Shown: positions 6,700-14,221, counted from the stretch's first letter. The stretch is DNA of 15,758 bases from JANWKA01 sp035533815 (GCA_035533815.1 DATLTB010000032.1:1-15758), one strand, 5' to 3'. Notes: generated by a model not told the origin, from the sequence alone. Numbers and translations: made by a program.

Positions 6700-6978
6700 T
6701 CAGGTTGTTTCCACCCTCTTGCTGGAATGTCCCCTGAAATTACGCGTCGGTGCAAATTCCCCCAGTTTATGGCCAACCATGAATTCCGTCACATATACCG
6801 GGATAAATTTATTCCCGTTGTGCACGGCAAAGGTGTGGCCGACAAAATCCGGAGTGATCGTACTTCTCCTTGACCAGGTTTTGATCACCGATTTCTTGGC
6901 GCTCCCTTCGTTAATCCTGAGCACTTTGGTCTCGAGTTTATAGTCTACGTAAGGACCTTTTTTTACGGAACGGGCCAT
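6700..6978 (-). CDS. rpsS: 30S ribosomal protein S19
   Basis: S19 lies in the head of the small subunit, paired with S13, and contacts A-site tRNA and the L5 region through bridges. The 92-residue product matches the E. coli length. It starts MARSVKKGPYVDYKL, carries KTWSRRSTITPDFVGHTFAV (33-52), and ends with HKLGEFAPTRNFRGHSS (70-86). It lies between rplB and rplV with gaps of about 30 bases. Confidence 0.99.
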   Translation of the reverse strand: MARSVKKGPYVDYKLETKVLRINEGSAKKSVIKTWSRRSTITPDFVGHTFAVHNGNKFIPVYVTEFMVGHKLGEFAPTRNFRGHSSKRVETT

Positions 6979-7007
6979 TGGCTTGGTTTATACTTGGTGT
7001 GTAGGGG

Positions 7008-7841
7008 TTACCCTTTTTTAACGTTTTTACGGCTGATGATCAGCTTATCTGATCCCTTATGGTGCTTGCGCGTCTTCAGTCCCTTGGCCACAATCCCCCG
7101 CCTTGATCTGGGATGACCCCCGGAGGCTTTTCCTTCCCCGCCTCCCATGGGATGATCCACCGGATTCATCGCCACGCCCCGGGTCCTCGGCCTGATCCCC
7201 CTCCAGCGGTTCCGGCCTGCCTTGCCCATGGACTGGAGGGCATGATCGGAATTGGAAACGGTGCCGACCGTCGCCATGCAGGTTCCCAGCACCTTGCGCA
7301 GTTCACCGGAAGGCATCTTGAGCACCACATATTTATCTTCTTTGTTGGTTAGCTGGGCATAGGTCCCTGCACTCCGGGCAATGGCTCCTCCCTTCCCCGG
7401 CTGCAATTCAATGTTATGGACGACCGTACCCAGGGGCATGTGCTTGAGCAACAGGGCATTGCCCACTTCCGGCGCAACCTGCGGACCGCTGACCACCCCC
7501 GTGCCCGGCAGCAGGCCCTGGGGAGCAAGGATATACCGCTTTTCCCCGTCCGCATAAAAAAGCAGGGCAATGAACGCACTGCGGTTCGGATCATATTCCA
7601 CCGATTTTACCGTGGCGGAGACTCCTTCCTTATCCCGCTTGAAATCAATGACCCGGTATTGTTTTTTATGTCCCCCGCCGATATATCGCATGGATCTTCT
7701 GCCCTGGGCATTCCTTCCACCCGAACCTTTTGCAGGCTCCAGCAGGCTTTTTTCCGGTATGTCCTGGGTAATCTCGGCAAATGCATTGCCGATGCGCCAG
7801 CGGGTACCGGGTGTGACCGGCTTATATTTTTTCAGGGCCAT
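7008..7841 (-). CDS. rplB: 50S ribosomal protein L2
   Basis: L2 is needed for subunit association and for the integrity of the peptidyl-transferase centre. The 277-residue product has the N-terminal OB-like RNA-binding domain (about 40-120, with GGRNAQGRRSMRYIGGGHKK at 41-60) and the C-terminal SH3-like domain. The late segment GVAMNPVDHPMGGGEGKASG (222-241) includes H230, equivalent to the conserved E. coli H229. The start MALKKYKPVTPGTRWRIGNA is the Bacteroidota-style N terminus. It follows rplW by 26 bases. Confidence 0.99.
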   Translation of the reverse strand: MALKKYKPVTPGTRWRIGNAFAEITQDIPEKSLLEPAKGSGGRNAQGRRSMRYIGGGHKKQYRVIDFKRDKEGVSATVKSVEYDPNRSAFIALLFYADGEKRYILAPQGLLPGTGVVSGPQVAPEVGNALLLKHMPLGTVVHNIELQPGKGGAIARSAGTYAQLTNKEDKYVVLKMPSGELRKVLGTCMATVGTVSNSDHALQSMGKAGRNRWRGIRPRTRGVAMNPVDHPMGGGEGKASGGHPRSRRGIVAKGLKTRKHHKGSDKLIISRKNVKKG

Positions 7842-7867
7842 TGTCTGCTGTTTTCAGGGTTAGGGCA

Positions 7868-8167
7868 TTAAGCATTTCCGAAAAGATCTATGGTCTCTCC
7901 TTTGGACAGGGTTACGACTGCCTTTTTACGGGCTGGCTTTTTGCCGGTAATAACCCCGGCCTTGGTAAACTTAGTCTTGATCTTTGCGGGCGCGGTAATC
8001 GTATTCACCCCTTTCACGGACACGCCGTAAAACTGCTCCACCGCCCGTTTTATTTCCAACTTGTTGGCCCGGCGGTCCACAATGAAATAATAGCGTCCGA
8101 ATTTTTCGGTCTGCCGGTTGATCTTTTCTGTGACTACCGGCCGGATTAACACATCTGACAAATTCAT
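7868..8167 (-). CDS. rplW: 50S ribosomal protein L23
   Basis: L23 sits at the tunnel exit and is the main docking site for trigger factor and the signal recognition particle. The 99-residue product starts MNLSDVLIRPVVTEKINRQT. It has YYFIVDRRANKLEIKRAVEQ (26-45) and FYGVSVKGVNTI, followed by a basic segment (KKPARKKAVVTL) and a final GETIDLF. Length matches E. coli (100). It is spaced 31 bases from rplD and 26 from rplB. Confidence 0.98.
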   Translation of the reverse strand: MNLSDVLIRPVVTEKINRQTEKFGRYYFIVDRRANKLEIKRAVEQFYGVSVKGVNTITAPAKIKTKFTKAGVITGKKPARKKAVVTLSKGETIDLFGNA

Positions 8168-8198
8168 TGGCTTTCCGCTTTCTTACTGTTGATCATGT

Positions 8199-8864
8199 TT
8201 ACACTCCCGCGGCCTCCGTGGTTTGTTCGGTGACCGGTTCCTCTCCCGCCATTATCCGGGCTGCACTTTCCGTGAATACCAGGTAATGGGCATTCATGAT
8301 ATCATAGGTGTTCATGTCACTGAGGACAATGCCATGCACACTGGACAGGTTGCGCAGGGATAAATGCAGGTTCTCCGTATATTCCGCTGACACAAATAAA
8401 ACCTTCCTGGAGGCAAGGTCTATTTCCATGTTTTCCAGCAGGCTGATACAAGTTTTGGTATGTGGCACACCGGGCTTTATATCTTCGACCACCCGGATAT
8501 TGCGTTGCTTTCCCTTATAGGACAAGGCGGAAACCCGGGCCAGGTCCCTGACTTTCTTATTGAGCTTAAAATCATATTTATGCGGTTTGGGGCCAAAAAC
8601 CGTTCCGCCGCCCTTATAAAGGGGATTACGGATATTCCCCTTCCTGGATCCTCCGGTGCCTTTCTGCTTATGCAGTTTCCGGGATGAACCCTTGACCTCC
8701 ATCCTGGTTTTTACCTTGTGTGTGCCCTGGTGCAGGGATGCCAGGTAATGCTTGACGGCCAGATAGATCACATGGTCATTGGGCTCCGCACCGAATATAT
8801 GATCAGGGAGCTCAATGTTCCTTCCCGTTGCCTTGCCCTCGCTGCTGAGAATATCGACTTGCAT
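8199..8864 (-). CDS. rplD: 50S ribosomal protein L4
   Basis: L4 has a globular domain on the subunit surface and a long loop that lines the peptide tunnel. In E. coli it also controls the S10 operon through the mRNA leader. The 221-residue product carries the loop region at about 58-95 (SSRKLHKQKGTGGSRKGNIR at 60-79, then GGGTVFGPKPHKY at 85-97). A short acidic tail (EEPVTEQTTEAAGV) extends past the core; E. coli has 201 residues. It starts one base after the rplC stop. Whether it autoregulates here cannot be seen. Confidence 0.98.
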   Translation of the reverse strand: MQVDILSSEGKATGRNIELPDHIFGAEPNDHVIYLAVKHYLASLHQGTHKVKTRMEVKGSSRKLHKQKGTGGSRKGNIRNPLYKGGGTVFGPKPHKYDFKLNKKVRDLARVSALSYKGKQRNIRVVEDIKPGVPHTKTCISLLENMEIDLASRKVLFVSAEYTENLHLSLRNLSSVHGIVLSDMNTYDIMNAHYLVFTESAARIMAGEEPVTEQTTEAAGV

Positions 8865-8865
8865 A

Positions 8866-9483
8866 TCAGTTCTGGATTATGAGAATTGAACCATTATGGC
8901 CGGGAACGGATCCGCTGACCAGGATATAATGTTTTTCCGGAAAAATACGGACGATCCTCAGGCCCCTCACCTTAACTCGTTCAGCGCCCATCCTGCCAGC
9001 CATGCGCATTCCCTTGAAAACGCGAGAAGGATAGGAAGAACCTCCTACAGAACCGGGTGCCCGGGAGCGGTCATGCTGTCCATGGGTGGATTCACCTACC
9101 CCGCTGAACCCATGCCGTTTCACCACCCCCTGAAATCCCTTTCCCTTGGATGTACCCACCACATCCACCAATTCCCCTTCCTGGAAAATGGCACAGGTGA
9201 CCAGTTCCCCAAGCGCCTGCCCGGTGGAAGGATCCGGAATTTCCCGGATAAATTGTTTTGGAGTAGTGGATGCTTTTGCGAAATGCTGCCGGAGGGGGAG
9301 TGTGGTATGCTTTTCTTTTTTTTCGCCGAAGGCGATCTGGAGGGCATTGTACCCATCGCTGCTGATGGTTTTAACCTGGGTAACCACGCAGGGACCCGCT
9401 TCTATGATCGTACAGGCGGTCTGTTTACCGTTCGGCTCAAAAATACTGGTCATGCCGATCTTCTTACCAATGATGCCTTTCAT
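8866..9483 (-). CDS. rplC: 50S ribosomal protein L3
   Basis: L3 is one of the two assembly initiators of the large subunit and reaches the peptidyl-transferase centre. The 205-residue product starts MKGIIGKKIGMTSIFEPNGK. It carries GTSKGKGFQGVVKRHGF (110-126) and FKGMRMAGRMGAERVKV (156-172). The E. coli glutamine methylated by PrmB (in MAGQMG) is Arg164 here, so that modification is not possible at this site. A 128-base gap with hairpins separates it from rpsJ. Only one base separates its stop from rplD. Confidence 0.98.
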   Translation of the reverse strand: MKGIIGKKIGMTSIFEPNGKQTACTIIEAGPCVVTQVKTISSDGYNALQIAFGEKKEKHTTLPLRQHFAKASTTPKQFIREIPDPSTGQALGELVTCAIFQEGELVDVVGTSKGKGFQGVVKRHGFSGVGESTHGQHDRSRAPGSVGGSSYPSRVFKGMRMAGRMGAERVKVRGLRIVRIFPEKHYILVSGSVPGHNGSILIIQN

Positions 9484-9611
9484 CTTGCTTTATTTTAACC
9501 AAGCGCCTGAGGGTGTTCGGGCTATCCTCAGGATTGGTATGTTTTACCCATGTCCCGGCAATGCCGGTATTTACGGGAACCGATCTCTTCCGGGGAAAAA
9601 TCCGGCGTTGG
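9484..9611 (-). promoter_or_regulatory. structured rpsJ-rplC intergenic region
   Basis: This 128-base gap is long for the cluster and contains two clear dyads. The first met by RNA polymerase is CCGGC-ATT-GCCGG (9567-9555), which could instead pair CCCG-containing bases 9553-9557 with 9574-9578. The second is CCTGAGG with CCTCAGG (9532-9526 and 9512-9506), a perfect 7-base-pair stem with a 13-base loop, ending 23 bases before the rplC start. No U-run follows either, so termination is not indicated. No consensus TAnnTTTG promoter is seen. It may be a translation-control leader or an RNase processing site. Confidence 0.5.
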
Positions 9612-9917
9612 TCAGGCCTTGATCTCCACTTCGACTCCCGAAGGCAGATCCAGCTTGGACAGCGCATCCACCGTCCTGGAAGAAGACGTGTAAATATCCA
9701 GGAGCCGCTTATGGGTGGCCAGCTGGAATTGTTCCCGGGCCTTCTTATTCACATGCGGGGAACGAAGCACCGTGAAAATCTTCTTCTCCGTAGGCAAAGG
9801 AATCGGTCCGGTCACGACGGCGCCGGTGCTGCGGACCGTTTTCACGATCTTTTCAGCCGATTTGTCCACCAGGTTGTGATCGTAGGACTTAAGTTTTATT
9901 CTGATTCTCTGGGACAT
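9612..9917 (-). CDS. rpsJ: 30S ribosomal protein S10
   Basis: S10 is a small-subunit head protein that also acts with NusB in transcription antitermination. The 101-residue product begins MSQRIRIKLKSYDHNLVDKS and includes KTVRSTGAVVTGPIPLPTEK (26-45) and SPHVNKKAREQFQLATHKRL (53-72). The end EVEIKA is normal. It is the first gene of the S10 operon and is preceded by its own promoter (10020-10050) and a leader of about 95 bases. Its usual neighbour fusA is about 4.4 kb away because of the inserted carbohydrate genes. Confidence 0.99.
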   Translation of the reverse strand: MSQRIRIKLKSYDHNLVDKSAEKIVKTVRSTGAVVTGPIPLPTEKKIFTVLRSPHVNKKAREQFQLATHKRLLDIYTSSSRTVDALSKLDLPSGVEVEIKA

Positions 9918-10009
9918 AATTCAAAAGTGTGCTCTGCCCTGATTTCCAATCCGCCCACCTTGCTTCCTCCTGTTTTTTCCCTGTTCTTCGCCACCCGCAC
10001 ATTTTTGGA

Positions 10010-10040
10010 TTTGGGAGGGCAAAGGTAAGCGGATAATTTG
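10010..10040 (+). promoter_or_regulatory. candidate divergent promoter for the GH2 gene
   Basis: On the plus strand TTTG (10010-10013), 20 bases, then TAATTTG (10034-10040) resembles the Bacteroidota promoter with a one-base-short -7 box. It physically overlaps the rpsJ promoter on the other strand, so the two would compete for polymerase. A start near 10047 would give a leader of about 140 bases containing the dyad at 10116-10140. This is weaker than the rpsJ promoter. Confidence 0.3.
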
Positions 10041-10050
10041 AGATTGCAAA
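10020..10050 (-). promoter_or_regulatory. promoter of the S10 operon
   Basis: On the minus strand TTTG (10050-10047), then 19 bases, then TACCTTTG (10027-10020) match the Bacteroidota sigma-70-type promoter (-33 TTTG, -7 TAnnTTTG). Transcription would start near 10012-10016, giving a leader of about 95 bases to the rpsJ ATG at 9917. Within that leader, bases 10007-10014 can pair with 9946-9952 across one bulged base. This is possible long-range structure, but unproven. Confidence 0.75.
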
Positions 10051-10115
10051 GCATTGACGGGGATAAATTATCCTCCTCAGTCCCCTTCCCGGGCTGTACC
10101 GCCCCGGCCCTGTTC

Positions 10116-10140
10116 CGGGAAATTTCCTCAGGAAATCCCG
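10116..10140 (+). promoter_or_regulatory. dyad/hairpin upstream of the GH2 gene
   Basis: ATTTCC-TCA-GGAAAT (10122-10136) is a perfect inverted repeat. It is extended outward by CGGG (10116-10119) and CCCG (10137-10140) after a two-base AA bulge, giving ten base pairs in all. It lies about 50 bases before the GH2 start codon. It could be a leader hairpin or an operator for a dimeric regulator. No regulator gene is in the window. Confidence 0.45.
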
Positions 10141-10187
10141 ACTGCCGCTTATCTTTATGCCAGTTTTTATCCCGCAATCTCCCTCCC

Positions 10188-12566
10188 ATGGACTTTCGTC
10201 CCCGCTCAGCAGTGATTATACTGTCCCTGTGTATCCTGTCTCTGAATCCCCCGGTTTCTGCCCAGCGGAAGCTGAATTTTGATACCGGATGGAAATTCCA
10301 TCTCGGGGATCTGCCCGGAGCCCAGCAACCGGCTTATCCGGATAAGGGCTGGCGTCAACTCAATCTCCCCCATGACTGGAGCATAGAAGGTCATTTTTCC
10401 CCGGATAATCCCGCCGGTTACGGTGGCGGGGCCCTGCCCGGAGGTATTGGCTGGTACCGGAAGACTTTCCAAACAAGCCTCGACACCGCTACTCGGCTAA
10501 GTATCGAATTTGACGGCGTGTATATGAACAGCGAAGTATGGATCAACGGGCATTTCCTGGGGAACCGTCCCTACGGGTACAGCAGCTTCATCTACGATCT
10601 GACCCCATACCTGTACCGGGATAGCGCGAATGTCCTGGCAGTCCGGGTGGATAACTCCCTGCAGCCAAATTCCCGCTGGTATTCAGGTTCAGGGATATAC
10701 CGGCATGTCTGGCTGATCCGCACTTCATCCATCCATGTGGCCAACTGGGGCAGTTATGTCACCACCCCGGTGGCTGGGCCTGAACAGGCCCTGGTAAAAG
10801 CAGCCATCACGATCCGCAGTGACAGCGATCAGCGGGCCATGGTTACCCTGGTCAATACCGTACTAGACCCTGGGGGCAGGGCGGTGGACAGTTTCAGGTC
10901 CAGGGCTACCCTGCCTCCGGATACCAGCCTGGTGGTCAGTTCCCTCATTCCCGTATCCGGACCGGTACTCTGGAGCACGGATCATCCGGCCATCTATACC
11001 CTGCGAACGGATATATACTCGGGTAAATTCCTGCTGGACAGGTATTGCACTCCCTTCGGCATCAGAACCATCCATTTTGATCCGGATAAGGGTTTTTTCC
11101 TGAATGGAAAGCCTTTGAAGATCAGGGGAGTATGTGACCATCATGACCTGGGTTGCCTGGGCGCTGCCCTGAATGACCGGGCCCTTCAACGTCAGCTTCA
11201 GCTCCTGCAGGCAGCCGGAGTCAATGCGATCCGCACCAGCCATAACCCTCCTGCTCCGGAATTGCTGGATTTCTGCGACCGGATGGGAATCCTCGTCATG
11301 GATGAAGCATTTGATTGCTGGGAACTGCCCAAGGTGAAATACGATTATCACCTCTATTTTGACCAATGGCATAAAAAAGACCTTCAGGATATGGTGCGCA
11401 GGGACCGCAACCACCCATCGGTAATCCTTTGGAGCATCGGCAATGAAATCCCTGAGCAGGGTGCAGAAGACGGGGGACAGATTGCCCGGGAGCTATCCGG
11501 GATCGTAAAATCCCTGGATACCACCCGGCTGGTCACCAGCGCCTGCAATGTCGTATCGGCTGCGGATCTCAACGGGTTCGCAGCAGCCCTGGACATCGTG
11601 GGGATCAATTATTCCATCAGTGAATATGACCAGCAGAAAGCCCAGTATCCTCACCGCCTGTTCTTCGGCAGTGAGACCACTTCGGCCCTCTCTACCCGGG
11701 GTGTCTACCACATGCCTGCGGATAAATATACCCTGAAGACCCCTGATATGGAATGTTCTTCCTATGATAATTGCTGGGCAACCTGGGGATCTTCCGCTGA
11801 GGAAGGCTGGAGGGCCATCCGGAACCGGGACTTCATGGCGGGAATGTTTATCTGGACCGGTTTCGATTACCTGGGCGAACCTACGCCATACACCTATCCG
11901 GCACACAGTTCCTATTTCGGATTCATCGACCTTTGCGGATTTCCGAAAGATGCCTATTATTTTTATCAGAGCCAGTGGACCAGTAAGCCCATGGTGCACC
12001 TGTTGCCTCACTGGAACTGGAAACCCGGTCAACCCATTGATATTTGGGCGTACACCAATTGTGACCGGGTATCCCTTTTCCTGAATGGCAAACCTTGCGG
12101 GGTCCGCAGTTTCCTGACCAGGGATCAGATGCACCTGGCCTGGAGAATCCCCTTTTCTCCCGGCCGGCTGGTAGCCCTGGGTTACCGGGACGGGAAGATG
12201 GTCGCCTCCGATACGGTGAGCACCGCCGGCAGGGCGAACCTGATCCAGCTGATCCCGGACCGAAGCATATTACATTGCGGGGGAACCGATCTGTCCTTTT
12301 TGACCGTGAAGGTCGAGGATGCCCATGGGGTCTTGGTGCCGGATGCGGAAAATCTCATCCATTTCAAGGTAACCGGTCCGGGGACGATCGCCGGGGTGGA
12401 CAATGGCAATGAAATCAGCCTGGAACCCTTCCGGGCCAGTCAGCGCAAAGCCTTTCATGGGATGTGCCTAGTCGTGATCAGGACCACCGATCAGCCTGGG
12501 AAAATCACCCTGCAGGCCACCGCTGCCGGCCTTCGGCCGGGAGCAGCCGTCCTGGAATCCCGCTAG
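10188..12566 (+). CDS. secreted glycoside hydrolase family 2 enzyme, beta-galactosidase-like
   Basis: This is a predicted exported retaining glycosidase of 792 residues. ATG 10188 is chosen because it places a signal peptide at the N terminus (hydrophobic AVIILSLCILSL, likely cut near PPVSA-Q at 25). The open frame extends 50 codons upstream, but that part crosses the promoter region and has no protein-like features. Domains in order: jelly-roll sugar-binding domain (about 28-180), Ig-like domain (about 190-295), and TIM barrel (about 296-595) with RTSHNPPAPELLDFCDRMG (349-367). The acid/base is E420 (SIGNE) and the probable nucleophile is E496 (FFGSETTS). A DUF4982-like module (about 600-660) and a GH2 C-terminal Ig-like module (about 685-790) follow. 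The barrel and C-terminal modules point to beta-galactosidase-type GH2, but beta-glucuronidase or beta-mannosidase specificity cannot be excluded. It likely acts in the periplasm on plant or algal oligosaccharides. There is no SusC/D pair nearby. Confidence 0.93.
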   Translation: MDFRPRSAVIILSLCILSLNPPVSAQRKLNFDTGWKFHLGDLPGAQQPAYPDKGWRQLNLPHDWSIEGHFSPDNPAGYGGGALPGGIGWYRKTFQTSLDTATRLSIEFDGVYMNSEVWINGHFLGNRPYGYSSFIYDLTPYLYRDSANVLAVRVDNSLQPNSRWYSGSGIYRHVWLIRTSSIHVANWGSYVTTPVAGPEQALVKAAITIRSDSDQRAMVTLVNTVLDPGGRAVDSFRSRATLPPDTSLVVSSLIPVSGPVLWSTDHPAIYTLRTDIYSGKFLLDRYCTPFGIRTIHFDPDKGFFLNGKPLKIRGVCDHHDLGCLGAALNDRALQRQLQLLQAAGVNAIRTSHNPPAPELLDFCDRMGILVMDEAFDCWELPKVKYDYHLYFDQWHKKDLQDMVRRDRNHPSVILWSIGNEIPEQGAEDGGQIARELSGIVKSLDTTRLVTSACNVVSAADLNGFAAALDIVGINYSISEYDQQKAQYPHRLFFGSETTSALSTRGVYHMPADKYTLKTPDMECSSYDNCWATWGSSAEEGWRAIRNRDFMAGMFIWTGFDYLGEPTPYTYPAHSSYFGFIDLCGFPKDAYYFYQSQWTSKPMVHLLPHWNWKPGQPIDIWAYTNCDRVSLFLNGKPCGVRSFLTRDQMHLAWRIPFSPGRLVALGYRDGKMVASDTVSTAGRANLIQLIPDRSILHCGGTDLSFLTVKVEDAHGVLVPDAENLIHFKVTGPGTIAGVDNGNEISLEPFRASQRKAFHGMCLVVIRTTDQPGKITLQATAAGLRPGAAVLESR
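12526..12540. other. GC-rich hairpin at the end of the GH2 gene
   Basis: CCGGCC-TTC-GGCCGG is a perfect 6-base-pair inverted repeat with a 3-base loop. It lies 23 bases before the GH2 stop and 28 bases past the beta-helix stop on the other strand. Being symmetric, it would form in both convergent transcripts. No U-run follows it in either direction, so it is not a canonical terminator. It could protect 3' ends or slow polymerase. Confidence 0.4.
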
Positions 12567-12568
12567 CA

Positions 12569-14185
12569 TTAACGTGCAGAAATACCGATAAAATAGGGGC
12601 TTCTTTGGGGTATCCTCCTGCCATAATAATCAAGGGCTGCCGGTAACAGACCGGGGGGCAGGTCGGGCCTGACCCCCTTGTTGAGGAACGGAACCTGGGG
12701 TGACCGGAGGGAACGAAATCCCATGACCGCCTTCCTGCTTTCCGGCCAGCTGATTTGGGGGTCCGCCTGAAAGCCCACCAGCCTTCCCTGGACCATTTCC
12801 TGGCCCCTGGCAATCCTCACCCAATCCTTCCATCCCAGGCAGCTGTCCTTACCCCACCGGATACAGCCAGGGGAACCGGAGTGGAAATAATCATTCGACA
12901 TCAGGCGGATCTTTCCCGTGTCCGGGGTATGGTTACTGCAGAGCAGAAATCCCCTTCCCCGGGCCAGGAACACATTATCGGTAAGGACCACTTCCCGGAA
13001 ATGGTCTCCCAGGAGGCGGACATCCGAAGGGGTATCCGTTGAGCCGGAAGAAGAACCGGCAAGGATCAGGTTATTGTAAATATAGCTTTCCGTTACCTGG
13101 TAAGCCGGGGACGCTCCCCAGATAGTGATTCCTCCATATCCGTTTTTCCTTCCGTCATTCAGGCTGATGTTGAAGCGGACGATATTGTCCCTGTAGGGAA
13201 GCAGGGCCCCGTATTCTGCCAGCAGGTACCCTGCCCCGTCGTTGTCATGGGAATAATTGTATTGCATGAGGCAATCGGACGATCCTCCGTCAATGTCAAA
13301 TCCACCCCCGTCCTTGAGGGATCCTGTATGGTTGTCGTAGGAAAGACAATGCTGGATCAGGGCATGCCTGCATAGCCAGACCCAGATCCCTACCGGACCA
13401 CCGGCATTGCAGGCATTGTACCGGCCATTGTCATAAGCCTCGCAATGGGAGATGATCAGGCTGTCCACGCTCCCCATCACGATGCCATCCCCGGAATGGG
13501 TACTGGTCAGGGAGGCAATGCCAGGATTATGATCTGCGCTGCACCAGGATATCCGGAAATCCCTATGGACATATCTCCGCTGGTTGCCGCTGAAACTGGC
13601 GATCCCCGCCAGGCCATTGTCCCGGGCCTCACAATGGGTGATCCTGATCTCCCTGAACCCTTTCACCGCCGCAGACGCCGCACTCCAGATTACGATGCCG
13701 TAATGGCGGAACCCGGAAATGGAGCAATGGGCGATACGGATATCTGCGATCCGGGCCGTGGTGTCATCCCCGTAACATTCAATGCCGGATCCCCGGTTAG
13801 TGTGGATGCCACTTCCCCTGAGCACCAGCCTGGTTATCTCCAGTCCGGAAAAATTACCGGCATAAATGGCATCCCCATTACCTCCGTCAATAGTGGCTTT
13901 CCCTTTTCCATAACTTCCCAGGATCAGGGGATCGATGGACATCCCCGGTGCTGAATGCTGCAGGATGATGGTCCCTGGGAATACAGCCCCTCCCGCAAGC
14001 AGGATGCGGTCACCAGGTAAAAAATGGGTGTGATTTAACTTTAAGATCGTTTTCCAGGGATGCCGGGGGGATCGTCCATCCTGCCGGTCACTGCCCCGGG
14101 GACTCAGATAATAGGTCTGCTGGGCCCATAAAGTATACCGGGAAAAACTGATCAGCCAAGTGACCAGTAGGATCATCCTGCCCAT
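12569..14185 (-). CDS. secreted right-handed parallel beta-helix protein
   Basis: The 538-residue product has a signal peptide (hydrophobic ILLVTWLISF, likely cleavage near WAQ, about 21-22). Next comes the segment YYLSPRGSDRQDG (25-37) and a PWKTILKLN stretch (43-51), the usual opening of Bacteroidota beta-helix proteins. Repeated strands with turns such as HCSISGFRHYGI, HCEARDNGLAGI, HCEAYDNGRYNA and QYNYSHDNDGAGY (308-320) run from about 95 to 420. An Asp/Gly-rich motif, KDGGGFDIDGGSSD (291-304), is strongly conserved in such proteins. The fold is shared by pectate lyases, polygalacturonases and some epimerases, but I cannot assign catalytic residues. It closes with a YYGRRIPQ segment (520-527). 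It converges with the GH2 gene, the stops being 2 bases apart, and starts 98 bases after fusA. A shared role in glycan breakdown is inference from the neighbour. Confidence 0.88.
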   Translation of the reverse strand: MGRMILLVTWLISFSRYTLWAQQTYYLSPRGSDRQDGRSPRHPWKTILKLNHTHFLPGDRILLAGGAVFPGTIILQHSAPGMSIDPLILGSYGKGKATIDGGNGDAIYAGNFSGLEITRLVLRGSGIHTNRGSGIECYGDDTTARIADIRIAHCSISGFRHYGIVIWSAASAAVKGFREIRITHCEARDNGLAGIASFSGNQRRYVHRDFRISWCSADHNPGIASLTSTHSGDGIVMGSVDSLIISHCEAYDNGRYNACNAGGPVGIWVWLCRHALIQHCLSYDNHTGSLKDGGGFDIDGGSSDCLMQYNYSHDNDGAGYLLAEYGALLPYRDNIVRFNISLNDGRKNGYGGITIWGASPAYQVTESYIYNNLILAGSSSGSTDTPSDVRLLGDHFREVVLTDNVFLARGRGFLLCSNHTPDTGKIRLMSNDYFHSGSPGCIRWGKDSCLGWKDWVRIARGQEMVQGRLVGFQADPQISWPESRKAVMGFRSLRSPQVPFLNKGVRPDLPPGLLPAALDYYGRRIPQRSPYFIGISAR

Positions 14186-14213
14186 ATCATCCTCAATAAT
14201 TAAAGGCTGCGGG

Positions 14214-14221
14214 TAAAATTA
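14214..14221 (-). promoter_or_regulatory. weak -7-like box before the beta-helix gene
   Basis: TAATTTTA on the minus strand differs from TAnnTTTG only at the last base and lies about 28 bases before the start codon at 14185. No TTG or TTTG is found at the matching -33 distance. The gene may be transcribed from here or by read-through from fusA. A run of eight U (14233-14226) lies just upstream without a convincing stem before it. AGGA four bases before the ATG is a possible ribosome-binding site. Confidence 0.25.

Noticed and set aside
10038..10187. 50-codon N-terminal extension of the GH2 frame
   Set aside because: It begins inside the promoter area and would bury the clear signal peptide that starts at 10188.
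9896..10189. 97-codon minus-strand frame spanning the rpsJ upstream region
   Set aside because: It crosses the consensus rpsJ promoter, overlaps the rpsJ start in another frame, and has no recognisable protein features. The region is better explained as promoter and leader.
13445..13954. 169-codon plus-strand frame opposite the beta-helix gene
   Set aside because: It lies wholly within the beta-helix coding sequence and has no domain-like features, signal or spacing to a promoter.
10188..14185. Polysaccharide utilisation locus
   Set aside because: There is no SusC/SusD pair, hybrid two-component sensor or sigma/anti-sigma pair, and the two genes are convergent rather than in one operon.
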